A DNA stretch of 64,000 nt from SSC4 sp964443225 (GCA_964443225.1 CAYUCC010000002.1:62001-126000), one strand, 5' to 3'; positions 17,991-27,681 are shown, counted from the first letter of the stretch. The notes: a model not told the origin generated them from the letters alone. Translations and numbers: made by a program.

Positions 17991-18890
17991 TCACCCATCC
18001 TCCCCTAACGCCAGCCGCAGCGCCTGATCGCTCACCACACCGTACACCGCAGCCAGCGCCTCCGTGATCTCCCCCGCCTTACGCTCGAACGGCGGTTTGC
18101 CCAGACGCTTGAGCAGCCCCCCCTCCACCGCCGGCCGCGCGATGGGCACGTGAAAGCTCTCCAGCCCCTCGCCCAGCTCCCAGAAGCGATCCATTACGGC
18201 CTCCAGTGGCTCAGTGCTCTCCTCCGACACCGCCAGCGCGGCGTCATACGGCGATGCATCCTCGGCCACGGCCAGGTCGTCGACGCTTCTGCGCTGACGC
18301 AGCTCGGCCAGCAGCAGCTCCTTGTCCTTGCCGCGCAGCTGGAAAATCAGGAAAGGGTCCTCGTCGAAGTGCTCGCCCAGCAGGTAGTACACCGCGGCGA
18401 CGTGCTTGCACGGGTTGGCGTAGTCCGGACAGGAGCAGTCCGTCTGCAGGTCGGTGCGCTGGGTGGGGAACAGGCTGACGTGCGCAGCCGAGAACGCGGC
18501 CTCCACGTCCCGGGGCATCTCACCCGCCAGCAGTTTGGCGGCAAAGATCGCCTGCTCCGCCAGCACATCGACCACCTTCGACCACTCGGCCGCGGTCAGC
18601 ACCTTGACCGCAATCTTGACCTTGTACGGCGTGGCGCGCGAGCCCTGGACGCGCGAGGTGACCACGCCAGGACCAATGTCCAGGTTGAGCACCTGGCCGC
18701 TGCGCGCATAACTGCGGCCACGCCCCAGCCGGCCCGCATCCAGCAGCGGTTCCAACGCCTTGATCCACTTGTCGGCCCACCAGCTCTCACCAATCTTGCC
18801 GCGCTGGCTCTTGGCCCGGATGCCGTCCGCCGGCTTGGGTTTGCTGGGCTTGGGGTACCAATCGTGGTCATAGGTGCTTCTGCGCGGCAT
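17991..18890 (-). CDS. SWIM zinc-finger protein
   Basis: 299 residues; the start follows AAGGAAG by 6 bases. A SWIM finger, CSCPDYANPCKHVAAV (CxCx(n)CxH), lies near residue 150. Such fingers bind DNA or proteins. The N-terminal 100 residues contain the conserved block found in bacterial SWIM proteins that sit beside SNF2 helicases (GESWWADKWIKALE, ARSGQVLNLDI). It lies 89 bases downstream of the SNF2 gene on the same strand, so the two probably form one transcript and one DNA-remodelling complex. The specific role is unknown. Confidence 0.85.
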   Translation of the reverse strand: MPRRSTYDHDWYPKPSKPKPADGIRAKSQRGKIGESWWADKWIKALEPLLDAGRLGRGRSYARSGQVLNLDIGPGVVTSRVQGSRATPYKVKIAVKVLTAAEWSKVVDVLAEQAIFAAKLLAGEMPRDVEAAFSAAHVSLFPTQRTDLQTDCSCPDYANPCKHVAAVYYLLGEHFDEDPFLIFQLRGKDKELLLAELRQRRSVDDLAVAEDASPYDAALAVSEESTEPLEAVMDRFWELGEGLESFHVPIARPAVEGGLLKRLGKPPFERKAGEITEALAAVYGVVSDQALRLALGEDG

Positions 18891-18979
18891 AGTTACTTCC
18901 TTTTTGGTCTACACGCCTGTGGGCTCACCGGGCGCTGTCAGGTCCTCGGTTAGGGCAATTACGCTTAGGCTAATCGTAG

Positions 18980-21900
18980 TTACCCTATAGCGCTCTTGCG
19001 CAGCGTCAACAGCTGGCGCAGGTCCTCGGTCGACAACTCGGTCAGCCAGCCTTCGCCCGCGCCGACCACCGCCGCGGCCAGCGCTTTCTTGCGCTCGATC
19101 AGGTCGTCGATGGCCTCCTCCAACGTGCCGGCACAGACCAGCTTGTGCACCTGCACGTTGCGCGTCTGGCCAATGCGAAAGGCGCGGTCGGTGGCCTGGT
19201 TCTCCACCGCCGGGTTCCACCAGCGGTCGAAGTGAAAAACGTAGTTGGCCGCAGTCAAATTGAGACCCGTGCCGCCGGCCTTGAGTGACAGCACGAACAG
19301 CGCCGGCCCGCGGCCGCTTTGAAAACGGGCCACCATCTCGTCACGCTTCTTCAACGGCGTGCCGCCATGCAGGAACAACACCTCCTGGCCAAAGGCTTCC
19401 TGCAGCTGGCGCTTGAGCAAATCGCCCATCTCGGCAAACTGGGTGAAAATCAGGGCGCGGTCCCCCTCGGCCAGCGCCTCCTCCAGCATCTCGTTCAATC
19501 GGGCCAGCTTGCCGGAGCGGTGCTCCGGCCCGTCGACACCAGGCTGCACGGCCGCGCTGCCGTCGGCCAGGAACTGCGCGGGGTGGTTGCACACCTGCTT
19601 CAACTTGAGCAGCGTCGCCAACACCAGCCCGCGGCGCTCGACGCCCTCGCTCTCCTCGACCCGTTTCAGCGAGTCTTCGACCACGGCCTGGTAAAGGGTG
19701 GCCTGCTCGGATGTCAGCGTGCAGTAGGTGGTCATCTCCAGCTTGTCGGGCAGGTCCTGGATCACCGTGGGGTCGGTCTTGACGCGGCGCAGGATGAAGG
19801 GCTGGGTCAGGGAACGGAGCTGCTGGGCTGCCTCTTCGTCGCCGGCCTGCTCGATGGGCCGCGCAAAACGGCCCTGGAAGTCGCGCTGCGAGCCGAGGTA
19901 GCCCGGGTTCAGGAAATGCATGATCGACCACAGCTCGTCGAGCCGGTTCTCCACCGGCGTACCGGTCAGCGCAATGCGAAACCCGGCCGGCAGCTTGCGG
20001 ATGGTCTGGGTCTGTTTGGCGCTGGGGTTCTTGATGTTCTGCGCCTCGTCCAGGATCACGTCGCTCCAGTCGATACCTTGCAGCAGCTCGGCGTCGCGGC
20101 GCGCCAGGGCGTAGCTGCTGATCACGACGTCGTGCTCCCGTGCGGCCGCGCCAAAGTCTTCCCCGCGCCGCCGCTCCAGACCATGATGCACCATGACCTG
20201 CAATGGCGGCGCAAAACGCTCAATCTCGCGCTGCCAGTTGCTGACCACCGAGGTGGGACAGATAACCAGGGCCGGGTTTGCACCGTGCCTCGCAGCCGGA
20301 TCAGCCGAACGCGCATCCAAAAGATATGAGATTATCTGGATGGTCTTGCCCAATCCCATATCGTCTGCCAGGCAGGCGCCAAAACCCCAGCGGCGCAGGA
20401 AGGCCAGCCAGGAGAAGCCGCGCTGCTGGTAGGGACGCAGTTGGCCGTGAAACGCTGGCGGCTGCGGCAGCATAGCCATCTGGCCGGCCGAGGTGCGCAG
20501 CCCTTCCACCAGATCCACCAGCCAACCCTCGGCGCTGACCCCGGCCACGCTTACGCCGGCGACCTCCTCGTCCTGCGCCAGCAGCAGACGCATCGCCTCC
20601 GGCAGCGACAGCTCGGTGGGCGTCTTCTGCTGCGCCTCCCAGAGCTTGATGGCGGCCTCGATCTGCGCCGGGTCGAGCACGGCCCACTGGCCGCGGATCT
20701 GCACCAGCGGCATCTTGAGCCTGGCCAGCCGCTCCAGCTCCTCGATGGTCAGTCTCTCGTCACCCAGGGCGAGCTCCCAGTCCACCGCCACGACACGCTC
20801 GAAGCTCATGCCGCCGACGCCGCCCGTCGGCCCTTGCTTGCGCGTGGGACGCAGCTTGATCCGGGCGCCCACGCGGTTGGCGGCCCCACGGCGGCCCCAC
20901 CACTGCGGCGCCAGCACGCCAAAGCCGCTCTCCTCCAGCAGCAGCGCGGTCTCGCGCAGGAAGGTGTAGGCCTCGTCGGTGGTGAGCGCCGCCGCCTCGG
21001 GCCGCGCCGCGTGCAGGCTTGTCTCCACCGGTGCGCAAAGCCGCGAGGCCTTGCCCAATCCGGCCAGCATACGCTCCTGCGGCTGGTCGAAGCGGCGGTC
21101 GAGGTAGCCCAACGTCGTGCCGCGCGCCCGCCAAACCTGCTCGGCCGGCACCAGCAGGCTCAGATCGTCCACGGCCTGCAGCAGGTAGCGCAGCGTCCAG
21201 GCGCGTGCCTCGCGGCGGACCGCACCGGCCTCGGGCGCCTCCAGCCGGAAGCAGAGGCGGAAGGCCGCACCCGCCTCGGTTTGGAGCTGGGCCAGCCACT
21301 CCTGGATCTGTTTCGACAGAGCACGCAGATTATGTTCGCTGTCGTCGAGCGCGGCGTCGGCACGCAGCAGCCCGTTGCGCCAGCGCAGCTCCGCCCGCAC
21401 ACCGGCACTGGTGGTGGGCTTGCGATCCGGCGCGGTCCATTGGCGCACGTGCGTGTCGGTGATCGTGCGGAGAAAATCGGTCAGCAGGGCAGTTGGGGTG
21501 GAGAGAGCAGCAGCAGAATCGGCCAGCTTCACCGCCCGGCAAACAGGGGGCATGGCGGTCGCCAACTGGGTCAGCCGTGCCCGGTCAGCCGCGTCATCCA
21601 GCCAGGGCTGCCAGACCGCGCGATAGGCGTCTGGCCGGCCCCGCCAAGCTTCACCGGTGGTCTGCGCCATGGCCAGCAGGCTGGGCACAAAACGCTGGCG
21701 GACCAACAGACTGAGCGCAAAACGGGCCGCCAGCCGCCAGAAGCGCACGTCCGCGCCCAGGACCAGGCCCGGCGGCAGTTGATCACGCGCCGGCAGATGG
21801 ATCAGCCAGCGAAGGGCACGCTCTGGAGATAACACGCAACCCGCAACATGCCACACAGCCAGCGCTGGCCCGTCACCGTTTGCGTCTTCGGCCTCCCACA

Positions 21901-22168
21901 GCAGCTCCGGCGACGGCAGCGGCCGGTTGCTGCGACTGGGCAGCGTAACGGCCAGCGTGAGGACGGTGGCTGCCACGTCGACTGGCAGGCTGTGCAGAAC
22001 CTGAGTCAGCGCGTCGGCGCCAGCCGCAAAGGGATGGCGGTCGACCTTGGGTCGCCGGCCGCGCCGCGCGGGTGCGGGCGCGGTCACAGTCTCGCCCCAG
22101 ATAGCCAGGCCGGCACTCGGCAATATGGGATGATCAGCAGGAAGCCAGGTCGCGTGAAGGACAAACAT
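18980..22168 (-). CDS. SNF2/Rad54-family DNA translocase (bacterial HepA-type)
   Basis: 1062 residues. The C-terminal 500 residues carry the SNF2 motifs in order: I (DDMGLGKTIQ), Ia (VICPTSVVSNWQREIERF), II (DEAQNIKN), III (ALTGTPVENRLDELWSIMHF), V (LSLKAGGTGLNLTAANYVFH) and VI (DRAFRIGQTRNVQVHKL). The N-terminal half matches the long region typical of bacterial SNF2 proteins paired with SWIM proteins. It is an ATP-driven remodeller of protein-DNA or RNA polymerase complexes. It overlaps no other gene and reads away from the divergent SH3b gene. Confidence 0.93.
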   Translation of the reverse strand: MFVLHATWLPADHPILPSAGLAIWGETVTAPAPARRGRRPKVDRHPFAAGADALTQVLHSLPVDVAATVLTLAVTLPSRSNRPLPSPELLWEAEDANGDGPALAVWHVAGCVLSPERALRWLIHLPARDQLPPGLVLGADVRFWRLAARFALSLLVRQRFVPSLLAMAQTTGEAWRGRPDAYRAVWQPWLDDAADRARLTQLATAMPPVCRAVKLADSAAALSTPTALLTDFLRTITDTHVRQWTAPDRKPTTSAGVRAELRWRNGLLRADAALDDSEHNLRALSKQIQEWLAQLQTEAGAAFRLCFRLEAPEAGAVRREARAWTLRYLLQAVDDLSLLVPAEQVWRARGTTLGYLDRRFDQPQERMLAGLGKASRLCAPVETSLHAARPEAAALTTDEAYTFLRETALLLEESGFGVLAPQWWGRRGAANRVGARIKLRPTRKQGPTGGVGGMSFERVVAVDWELALGDERLTIEELERLARLKMPLVQIRGQWAVLDPAQIEAAIKLWEAQQKTPTELSLPEAMRLLLAQDEEVAGVSVAGVSAEGWLVDLVEGLRTSAGQMAMLPQPPAFHGQLRPYQQRGFSWLAFLRRWGFGACLADDMGLGKTIQIISYLLDARSADPAARHGANPALVICPTSVVSNWQREIERFAPPLQVMVHHGLERRRGEDFGAAAREHDVVISSYALARRDAELLQGIDWSDVILDEAQNIKNPSAKQTQTIRKLPAGFRIALTGTPVENRLDELWSIMHFLNPGYLGSQRDFQGRFARPIEQAGDEEAAQQLRSLTQPFILRRVKTDPTVIQDLPDKLEMTTYCTLTSEQATLYQAVVEDSLKRVEESEGVERRGLVLATLLKLKQVCNHPAQFLADGSAAVQPGVDGPEHRSGKLARLNEMLEEALAEGDRALIFTQFAEMGDLLKRQLQEAFGQEVLFLHGGTPLKKRDEMVARFQSGRGPALFVLSLKAGGTGLNLTAANYVFHFDRWWNPAVENQATDRAFRIGQTRNVQVHKLVCAGTLEEAIDDLIERKKALAAAVVGAGEGWLTELSTEDLRQLLTLRKSAIG

Positions 22169-22484
22169 GGTTATTCCGTCAGTGGTGAGCAGCGGCTCGC
22201 AGGAATCGGGACGAGCCGTATGGCGTGTATCTTAGCCCCATCAGCCCGTTCTGTCAATGCGCGGGTTGGAGCGCGCTGGACCGGCAATCTCGAATCGAGC
22301 GCCATCTGTCCCCCTGCTGCGGGCGCGGGCTGCCCAGCGCGCACCAACGCCGCGTACAGCACCCGCCAGCGCCGCCCACCCGACCCTTTTCGAAACACAA
22401 AGTCCCCACGCTCACGCAATAAACGATCTCCAAACGATCGTATGTTACGATCAGGGCACTTCATGAGAAAAGGAGATGCTCACA
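22169..22484. other. Divergent promoter region between SNF2 and SH3b genes
   Basis: 316 bases between two divergent starts, so promoters for both must lie here. CGATC is repeated around 22424-22452 (ACGATCTCC, ACGATCGT, ACGATCAGG) with TATGTT near 22441. I cannot fix a convincing -35 box. No gene or RNA element is recognised. Confidence 0.35.
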
Positions 22485-23834
22485 ATGGCAAAACTCAAAC
22501 TGATCGGCCTGACCGTCTGCGTCCTGTTGGTCCTGCTCCTGCCGGCCGCCGCCGGCGCATCGCACTCGTACCAGGGCGGCGGCACGACCGGAATCGGCAG
22601 TGGTGTCAACGGCCCGGGGCAGCAGCCCGGCGCCGGCCTCATACAGACCATCCGCGCCACGGCGCCGGCCGCCACCTATTCCTTCGACACCAACGATGGT
22701 GCGTGGTCACTGGGCAGCAACGCCCAAAGTGCACGCAGCATCGCGCGCGGCCAGCTGCTGATGCAGCTCGATGCGACGAACACCTTCATCTGGTCGCTGA
22801 ACGAGCGTCCCCTGGGTGACTTCTACGTCGAGGTGGATACGGCCCACCAGGCGGGCGCGATCGACAACTTCTTCGGTCTCATCTTCCGCATGCAGGACAC
22901 GGAGAATTTTTACCTGGCGGTCGTCAGCAGCGATGGCCAGTTCACCCTGGGCAAATACGTCGACGACTCTTTCACAACGCTGGCGCGCTGGACTCCTACC
23001 GATGCGCTGAACGCCGGCGAAGGCGGTCGCAATCGCCTGGGACTGTTGGCGCTGGGCGATGAGATCACCCTGCTGGCCAACGGCCAGGAGCTGACGAGCA
23101 TTCAGGATGCCAGCTTCACCCAGGGTGCCTGGGGACTGACGTTAGGGTCCATCGACTCTGACGCAACCGCCGTGGCGTTCGACAACGCCAGCGTATGGCT
23201 GCCCAACACCACCCCAACCGCACCGCAGCAACCTGGAATCGGCGGCAGCGGTGACCGCCAGGCACCAGGCAACACCACCAGCGGCGATGCCACGGTCGCC
23301 CCCGCCGTGCTGAACGTGCGCAGCGGGCCATCGACCAATTATCCCGTCATCAGCACGCTCAAGCAGGGCGCCACCGTCCGCATCATCGGCCGCAGCGCTG
23401 ACAACACCTGGGTCAAAATCGAGCTGTTTGGCCGCGATCAGGCGTGGGTCGCCACGACCTTTCTCGATCTGCGCATAGACCTGCGCACGGTGCCGTTTGC
23501 CCTGGCGCCGCCCCCACCCGCAGTTGCCGCCACGCCAACTCCCAAACCCGCGGTTCGCAGCAACGTCGCCTACCTGGTGATCGAAAACCACGTCGGCCGC
23601 TATCTGACGGTGCAGGTCAACGACAAGAACTTCGTGGTGGCCGGCAAAACGGGCGACGTCCCAGGCCGTTACACCTTCGAGCTGCAGGGCACCGGTCAGT
23701 ATCGCGTGGCAGCCCAACTGCCCAACGAAGGTTCCCACAACTTCGATCTGTACGTGGTAGACAACCCCAGCCAGTGTGCCAACCGCACCGGCTGCGTCGC
23801 CCTCGGCCAGACGTACCTTCAAACCTACTACTGA
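22485..23834 (+). CDS. Exported protein: LamG-like domain, SH3b domain and LVIENH domain
   Basis: 449 residues from the ATG at 22485, chosen because AGGAG lies 9 bases upstream; an ATG at 22476 touches that site. A signal peptide ends near AAAGA. Residues about 65-235 resemble a concanavalin-like sugar-binding fold (YSFDTNDGAWSLGSNAQ, FFGLIFRMQDTENFYLAVV). A bacterial SH3 domain follows (VLNVRSGPSTNYPVISTLKQ). The last 90 residues begin VAYLVIENHVGRYLTVQV and recall the C-terminus of the protein at 26827-27681. Probably an envelope or wall-binding protein. Confidence 0.82.
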   Translation: MAKLKLIGLTVCVLLVLLLPAAAGASHSYQGGGTTGIGSGVNGPGQQPGAGLIQTIRATAPAATYSFDTNDGAWSLGSNAQSARSIARGQLLMQLDATNTFIWSLNERPLGDFYVEVDTAHQAGAIDNFFGLIFRMQDTENFYLAVVSSDGQFTLGKYVDDSFTTLARWTPTDALNAGEGGRNRLGLLALGDEITLLANGQELTSIQDASFTQGAWGLTLGSIDSDATAVAFDNASVWLPNTTPTAPQQPGIGGSGDRQAPGNTTSGDATVAPAVLNVRSGPSTNYPVISTLKQGATVRIIGRSADNTWVKIELFGRDQAWVATTFLDLRIDLRTVPFALAPPPPAVAATPTPKPAVRSNVAYLVIENHVGRYLTVQVNDKNFVVAGKTGDVPGRYTFELQGTGQYRVAAQLPNEGSHNFDLYVVDNPSQCANRTGCVALGQTYLQTYY

Positions 23835-23842
23835 GCGATCAT

Positions 23843-23878
23843 CCTCCCTGCGACAGTCATTGGACTGCCGCAGGGAGG
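23843..23878 (+). terminator. Hairpin after the SH3b gene
   Basis: CCTCCCTGCG (23843-23852) pairs perfectly with CGCAGGGAGG (23869-23878), and an inner CAGTC/GACTG pair extends the stem. It lies 9 bases after the stop codon. No clear T-run follows, so it may terminate weakly or protect the 3' end. Confidence 0.5.
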
Positions 23879-23928
23879 CGTTCCCCCGTTGATTTTACCC
23901 AGCATTATCCTCGCAATACGTCCTTGCC

Positions 23929-23967
23929 TATTCGTACTCGTACTCGTACTCGATCGTTGCCGCGACT
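23929..23967. repeat. CGTACT hexamer repeat, dispersed copy
   Basis: Three copies of TACTCG in a row, then ATCGTTGCCGCGACTC. The reverse complement, including the flanking GATCG and CGCCGCG part, closely matches the repeat region at 59283-59698. This is therefore a dispersed element, not a chance microsatellite. Confidence 0.65.
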
Positions 23968-24031
23968 CTGAGTAGTAGCGGGAGTTGTTGTAGCACAAAA
24001 TGGGCGGATAGCCTACTCGGGGTTATCGCAC

Positions 24032-24083
24032 TTGACAACGGTGTATTTTTCGGCTATTATGCATTCAGAATGCATTATAGCCG
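24032..24083 (+). promoter_or_regulatory. Promoter with overlapping operator palindrome (DUF4143 gene)
   Basis: TTGACA at 24032-24037 and TATTAT at 24055-24060 are exactly 17 bases apart, a near-perfect sigma-70 promoter. A 33-base palindrome covers 24051-24083: left arm CGGCTATTATGCATTC, centre A, right arm GAATGCATTATAGCCG, with one mismatched pair. It covers the -10 box and the start of transcription, the usual place for a repressor site. The gene starts at 24105, so the leader is short. Confidence 0.75.
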
Positions 24084-24104
24084 GTCTTGTTCGAGGTTGA
24101 TGCC

Positions 24105-25328
24105 ATGTACATCCCACGCACGCTCGAAGCGCACGTTGCCAGGGCGTCACACCAGTTTCCTGTGGTGCTGCTCACGGGCGCCCGGCAGGTGGGGAAAACA
24201 ACCCTGCTGCGTCAACTCAGTCTGCCTGATCGCACCTACGTGACGCTGGATGATCCCCTGGTTCTGAGCCTGGCCAAATCCGACCCCGCCCTCTTCATGC
24301 AGCGTTTTCCACCGCCCGTGCTCATCGACGAGATTCAGTATGCCGTCGGGCTCCTACCATACATCAAGATGGCCGCCGATCAGGCCCACCAGCCTGGCCT
24401 ATTCTGGCTCACCGGTTCGCAGCAGTTCCACCTGATGCAGGGAGTATCCGAATCCCTGGCCGGCCGCGTGGCGGTGATCCACCTGCTGAGCCTGTCGCGT
24501 CGCGAGCTGCTGGGACAGGGCCCGGACGCCCATCCGTTCTTGCCGACACCGGACGAGATGGCACAGCGGGTTGGCCAGGGCGGGAAGATCACCCTGCCCG
24601 AACTCTACCGCCTGATCTGGCGTGGGTCGCTGCCAGCGATTGCCTTGAATGATACAATCGATCGCGACCTGTTCTACAGCGCCTACGTGCAGACCTACCT
24701 GCAGCGCGATGTCCGCGACCTGGCCCGCGTCGGCGATGAGATGGCGTTCTTGCGCTTTTTGCGCGCCACAGCCGCCCGCACCGGCCAGCTCCTGAACCTG
24801 GCCGAGCTGGCACGCGATGCCGACGTTGCGCCGAACACGGCCAAAAATTGGCTTTCCATCCTGCTGACCGCAGAGATCGTCTATCTCCTCGAACCGTACT
24901 ACACCAACTTGAACAAGCGCCTGGTCAAGGCACCCAAGCTCTATTTCCTCGACACCGGCCTCGCCGCTTACCTTACGGCATGGGCCAGCGCGGCCACACT
25001 CGAGGCGGGTGCCATGGCCGGCCCGATCCTGGAGACCTGGGTCGTCGCCGAGCTGCTCAAGAGCTACTGGCACAACGGCAAGCAGGCGCCGTTCTATTAC
25101 TACCGCGATCGTGACCAGAAGGAAATCGACCTGCTCCTGGTGCAGGATGCTGTCGCGTACCCCCTGGAAATCAAACGAACCGCCTCACCGGGGCGCGATG
25201 ACCTGCGGCATTTCCAGGTCCTGCCGCAGCTCGGTCTCCCTACCGGTCCGGGCGGCGTGATCTGCCTGGCGGAGCAGTCCCTGCCGCTGACTGCGACCAC
25301 TCAGTCGATCCCTGTTTGGATGCTTTGA
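24105..25328 (+). CDS. AAA ATPase with DUF4143 domain
   Basis: 407 residues from the ATG at 24105, with GAGG 8 bases upstream. Walker A is GARQVGKTT (K31), Walker B-like VLIDEIQ, and sensor LTGSQQF, the pattern of the AAA_14/DUF4143 family. A winged-helix-like part follows. The C-terminus has EIDLLLVQDAVAYPLEIK, a PD-(D/E)xK-like nuclease core (E, D, E-x-K). These proteins are often linked to mobile DNA or stress; the true function is not established. It stands alone, controlled by a promoter with a palindromic operator. Confidence 0.88.
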   Translation: MYIPRTLEAHVARASHQFPVVLLTGARQVGKTTLLRQLSLPDRTYVTLDDPLVLSLAKSDPALFMQRFPPPVLIDEIQYAVGLLPYIKMAADQAHQPGLFWLTGSQQFHLMQGVSESLAGRVAVIHLLSLSRRELLGQGPDAHPFLPTPDEMAQRVGQGGKITLPELYRLIWRGSLPAIALNDTIDRDLFYSAYVQTYLQRDVRDLARVGDEMAFLRFLRATAARTGQLLNLAELARDADVAPNTAKNWLSILLTAEIVYLLEPYYTNLNKRLVKAPKLYFLDTGLAAYLTAWASAATLEAGAMAGPILETWVVAELLKSYWHNGKQAPFYYYRDRDQKEIDLLLVQDAVAYPLEIKRTASPGRDDLRHFQVLPQLGLPTGPGGVICLAEQSLPLTATTQSIPVWML

Positions 25329-25381
25329 TCTTCTGGTTCGAAAACGGTAAGTGCTTCTGTCGTTCAGATAGCTTGTCGCAA

Positions 25382-26695
25382 TTACTTGACCTTGTCGGAA
25401 TTTGACCCAACCGTGAGGTTACAGTCCTCTTTTTGTGAAGGGGCATCCGAACAGACGCGCTCTCCTTGTTGGTTTGTGAAACAGAGGAAGCCTTTGGAGG
25501 TCTTCTCCATTTTGATCGCAGTGGACGGTGGCACAAACGCCGCTGGCCACAGCGTGCAGTCCGAATACCAGGCTCCAGTCAAGTCAGCAGCAGACAGCCT
25601 GGCGCCAGTCAGGTCCGCCTCACCCAGAACAGCACCTCTGAGGTCCGCACCAGTCAAATCAGCATCGGTCAAGCGCGCCATAAATAGGTACGCTTCCTGC
25701 AGATTCGCTTCGCTCAGGTTGGCATTCGTCAGAGTGGCTCTGCGAAGATCTGTGTTACTCAAGTTCGCTCCACTCAGGTCAGCATTCGCCAGATTGGCAC
25801 GGTTTAGGCGTGTGTTGCTTAAGTGAGCCCCGGTCAGGTTGGCATTCGTCAAAGTGGCTCTGCGGAGGTCTGTGTCGCTTAGGTTGGCCCCACTCAGGTT
25901 GGTACCCTGCAACGTGCTTTGTTGAAGATCGGCTTCCGATAGGTCAACACCGGCCAGGTCTGCTCCTGGTTTGCCGACGGTCACGATCTCCCAGGCCAGA
26001 CGCCACTTGGCGTCAACCAGAATAGTTTCGCTGCGAAAACTGGATAGATGGCGTAGATCAACCCCTGCCAGGTTTGCCCCAGTCAGGTCAGCACCCTCAA
26101 GCTCGGCATAAGACAGGGCGGCCCCCTCCAGGTTGGCCTCCCGAAGGTTGGCGCCGCGCAGGTCGGAACGCGCCAAGTTGGCGCGCGTGAGATCGGCACG
26201 CGTGAACTTGCAGTCGCGCAGGTCAGCATCGGCGAGGTCGGCCCCCGCCAGCTGACGACCGTCCGCACCCTGGTTGACGATCTCCCAGACCAGGTAGATG
26301 TGGGCTTCTATCTCGGTCGTGTCATCCAGAATAGCGCCCCGCAGGTTGACATTGTCGAGATGGGCCCTGCGCAGATTAGCGCCGCGCAGATCGCTGCCGC
26401 TCAGGTCTGCATCAATTAGCGAGGCATCACGAAGATCGGCCTTGCTCAGATCGGCACCGCGCAAATCTGCGAAGGACAGTTGTGCCTTGCGCAAGTCGCG
26501 CCCGGCAAATTGAGCGGAGACACAAGCTGGTGGACAGCCTGGTGCTGGCTTTTGGCGTTCTTGGGATAGTGCGTTCAGCACCATCAGGGCGGGATAGATC
26601 AAGGGGACCAACCCCCAAAAGAGCTTCCAAAAGAGCTTCCACCTTGATCGATGGACCTGCCCGCTTTTTGGTGCGTCCTCGTGTGGTTGGTTCAT
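25382..26695 (-). CDS. Membrane-anchored pentapeptide-repeat protein
   Basis: 437 residues. After a short charged N-terminus there is one membrane span (about residues 20-45, LFWGLVPLIYPALMVLNAL). Then comes a long run of A(D/N)Lxx pentapeptides (ADLRGADLSKADLRDASL and so on) broken twice by similar inserts (LVWEIVNQGADG and LAWEIVTVGKPG). Each run would form a right-handed quadrilateral beta-helix. The C-terminal 60 residues are non-repetitive with two Cys. The protein is probably exported or faces outwards. It converges with the DUF4143 gene across 53 bases. Confidence 0.85.
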   Translation of the reverse strand: MNQPHEDAPKSGQVHRSRWKLFWKLFWGLVPLIYPALMVLNALSQERQKPAPGCPPACVSAQFAGRDLRKAQLSFADLRGADLSKADLRDASLIDADLSGSDLRGANLRRAHLDNVNLRGAILDDTTEIEAHIYLVWEIVNQGADGRQLAGADLADADLRDCKFTRADLTRANLARSDLRGANLREANLEGAALSYAELEGADLTGANLAGVDLRHLSSFRSETILVDAKWRLAWEIVTVGKPGADLAGVDLSEADLQQSTLQGTNLSGANLSDTDLRRATLTNANLTGAHLSNTRLNRANLANADLSGANLSNTDLRRATLTNANLSEANLQEAYLFMARLTDADLTGADLRGAVLGEADLTGARLSAADLTGAWYSDCTLWPAAFVPPSTAIKMEKTSKGFLCFTNQQGERVCSDAPSQKEDCNLTVGSNSDKVK

Positions 26696-26826
26696 GCTAT
26701 ACTCCTGTCTGCACTTTAGCAGATGTCAGGCTTATGTCGATTGAACCGGTCAATGAGAGCGATCCCTGATGCCACACCCGAGCCGCCAGGCTGGAAGGCA
26801 GGAGCGAACCTGCCAGCCTATCTTCC

Positions 26827-27681
26827 TCACGAACACCCCGCCGGCGGTTCCATCACATATACCGGATAGGGTTGCCGAGGGGAAGTGGGAAAACAGGTGG
26901 GGCAACCAGGCGCCAACATGTCGCGCGTGATCGGGGATACATATGAACGACCAGCTTCGACATCGACCTCTACCGTACGCCGGCTGTGCTGCAAGATCTC
27001 CACGATAAACGTGTGCCGGCCTGGATCCAATTGAAAGGATATCCTGCTCGGCACGTCGTTCTGCTTGGGTAACACCCAATACTGGCCAGGCACATTTACT
27101 TCCTCAACCAGGATACCGGGTCCTGGCACCGTGTCGTGATTTTCGATCACCAGCACCCCCTTGCCCGGCGCTGGCCTCTGATACCAGCTTGGACACGTCG
27201 CCGTCGCCGCGGCCACCGTGGCAGGTACAGTCGTGGGTATGGATGTCGGTCGCGGTCGCGGTGTTGGCGGCGGGGGTACGCTCGTTATCAGCGGCGCCTT
27301 AGCCGCCGCGGCATTGGGCACCACCAATTGCCCGCTGATCCACCCCTTTTGTCCAGCCGCACGACCTGGCCCCGGATAGACGATCTGCCACCACACCGGT
27401 GGTCGGCTTTGTCCGCTGACTTCGAGCACTTGCCCCTTTTTGACCTGTCCGATCAGGGGATAGGCTGTGCTGGGACCAGTGCGTATATTGACGACGGTAC
27501 TCCGCACGGTGACTGCCGCTCCCCGTGGCGTTGACCGCACCACTACTGTCGCTGTGCCCGTTGGTGTGGCCGCGAACGCCAGCGATTCATTCGTCACAAC
27601 GCGAATTGGTGAGGCCGCAGCCTGTCCAACCGCCGACACGATCACTACCGCGAAAACAAGACATAACGTAAGTCGCAACAT
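26827..27681 (-). CDS. Exported SH3b protein with LVIENH C-terminal domain
   Basis: 284 residues. The ATG at 27681 has GGGAGG 5-6 bases upstream; a further upstream frame start would weaken the signal peptide (LRLTLCLVFAVVIVSAVG). One bacterial SH3 domain (VNIRTGPSTAYPLIGQVKKG) is followed by a Pro/Thr linker and a C-terminal domain that starts KGVLVIENHDTVPG and contains RHTFIVEI. The same opening is seen in the protein at 22485-23834. Probably located on the cell surface; ligand unknown. Confidence 0.78.
   Translation of the reverse strand: MLRLTLCLVFAVVIVSAVGQAAASPIRVVTNESLAFAATPTGTATVVVRSTPRGAAVTVRSTVVNIRTGPSTAYPLIGQVKKGQVLEVSGQSRPPVWWQIVYPGPGRAAGQKGWISGQLVVPNAAAAKAPLITSVPPPPTPRPRPTSIPTTVPATVAAATATCPSWYQRPAPGKGVLVIENHDTVPGPGILVEEVNVPGQYWVLPKQNDVPSRISFQLDPGRHTFIVEILQHSRRTVEVDVEAGRSYVSPITRDMLAPGCPTCFPTSPRQPYPVYVMEPPAGCS

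Noticed and set aside
19319..21832. Plus-strand open frames opposite the SNF2 gene
   Set aside because: They run antisense to conserved helicase motifs and encode Arg/Gln-rich low-complexity sequence.
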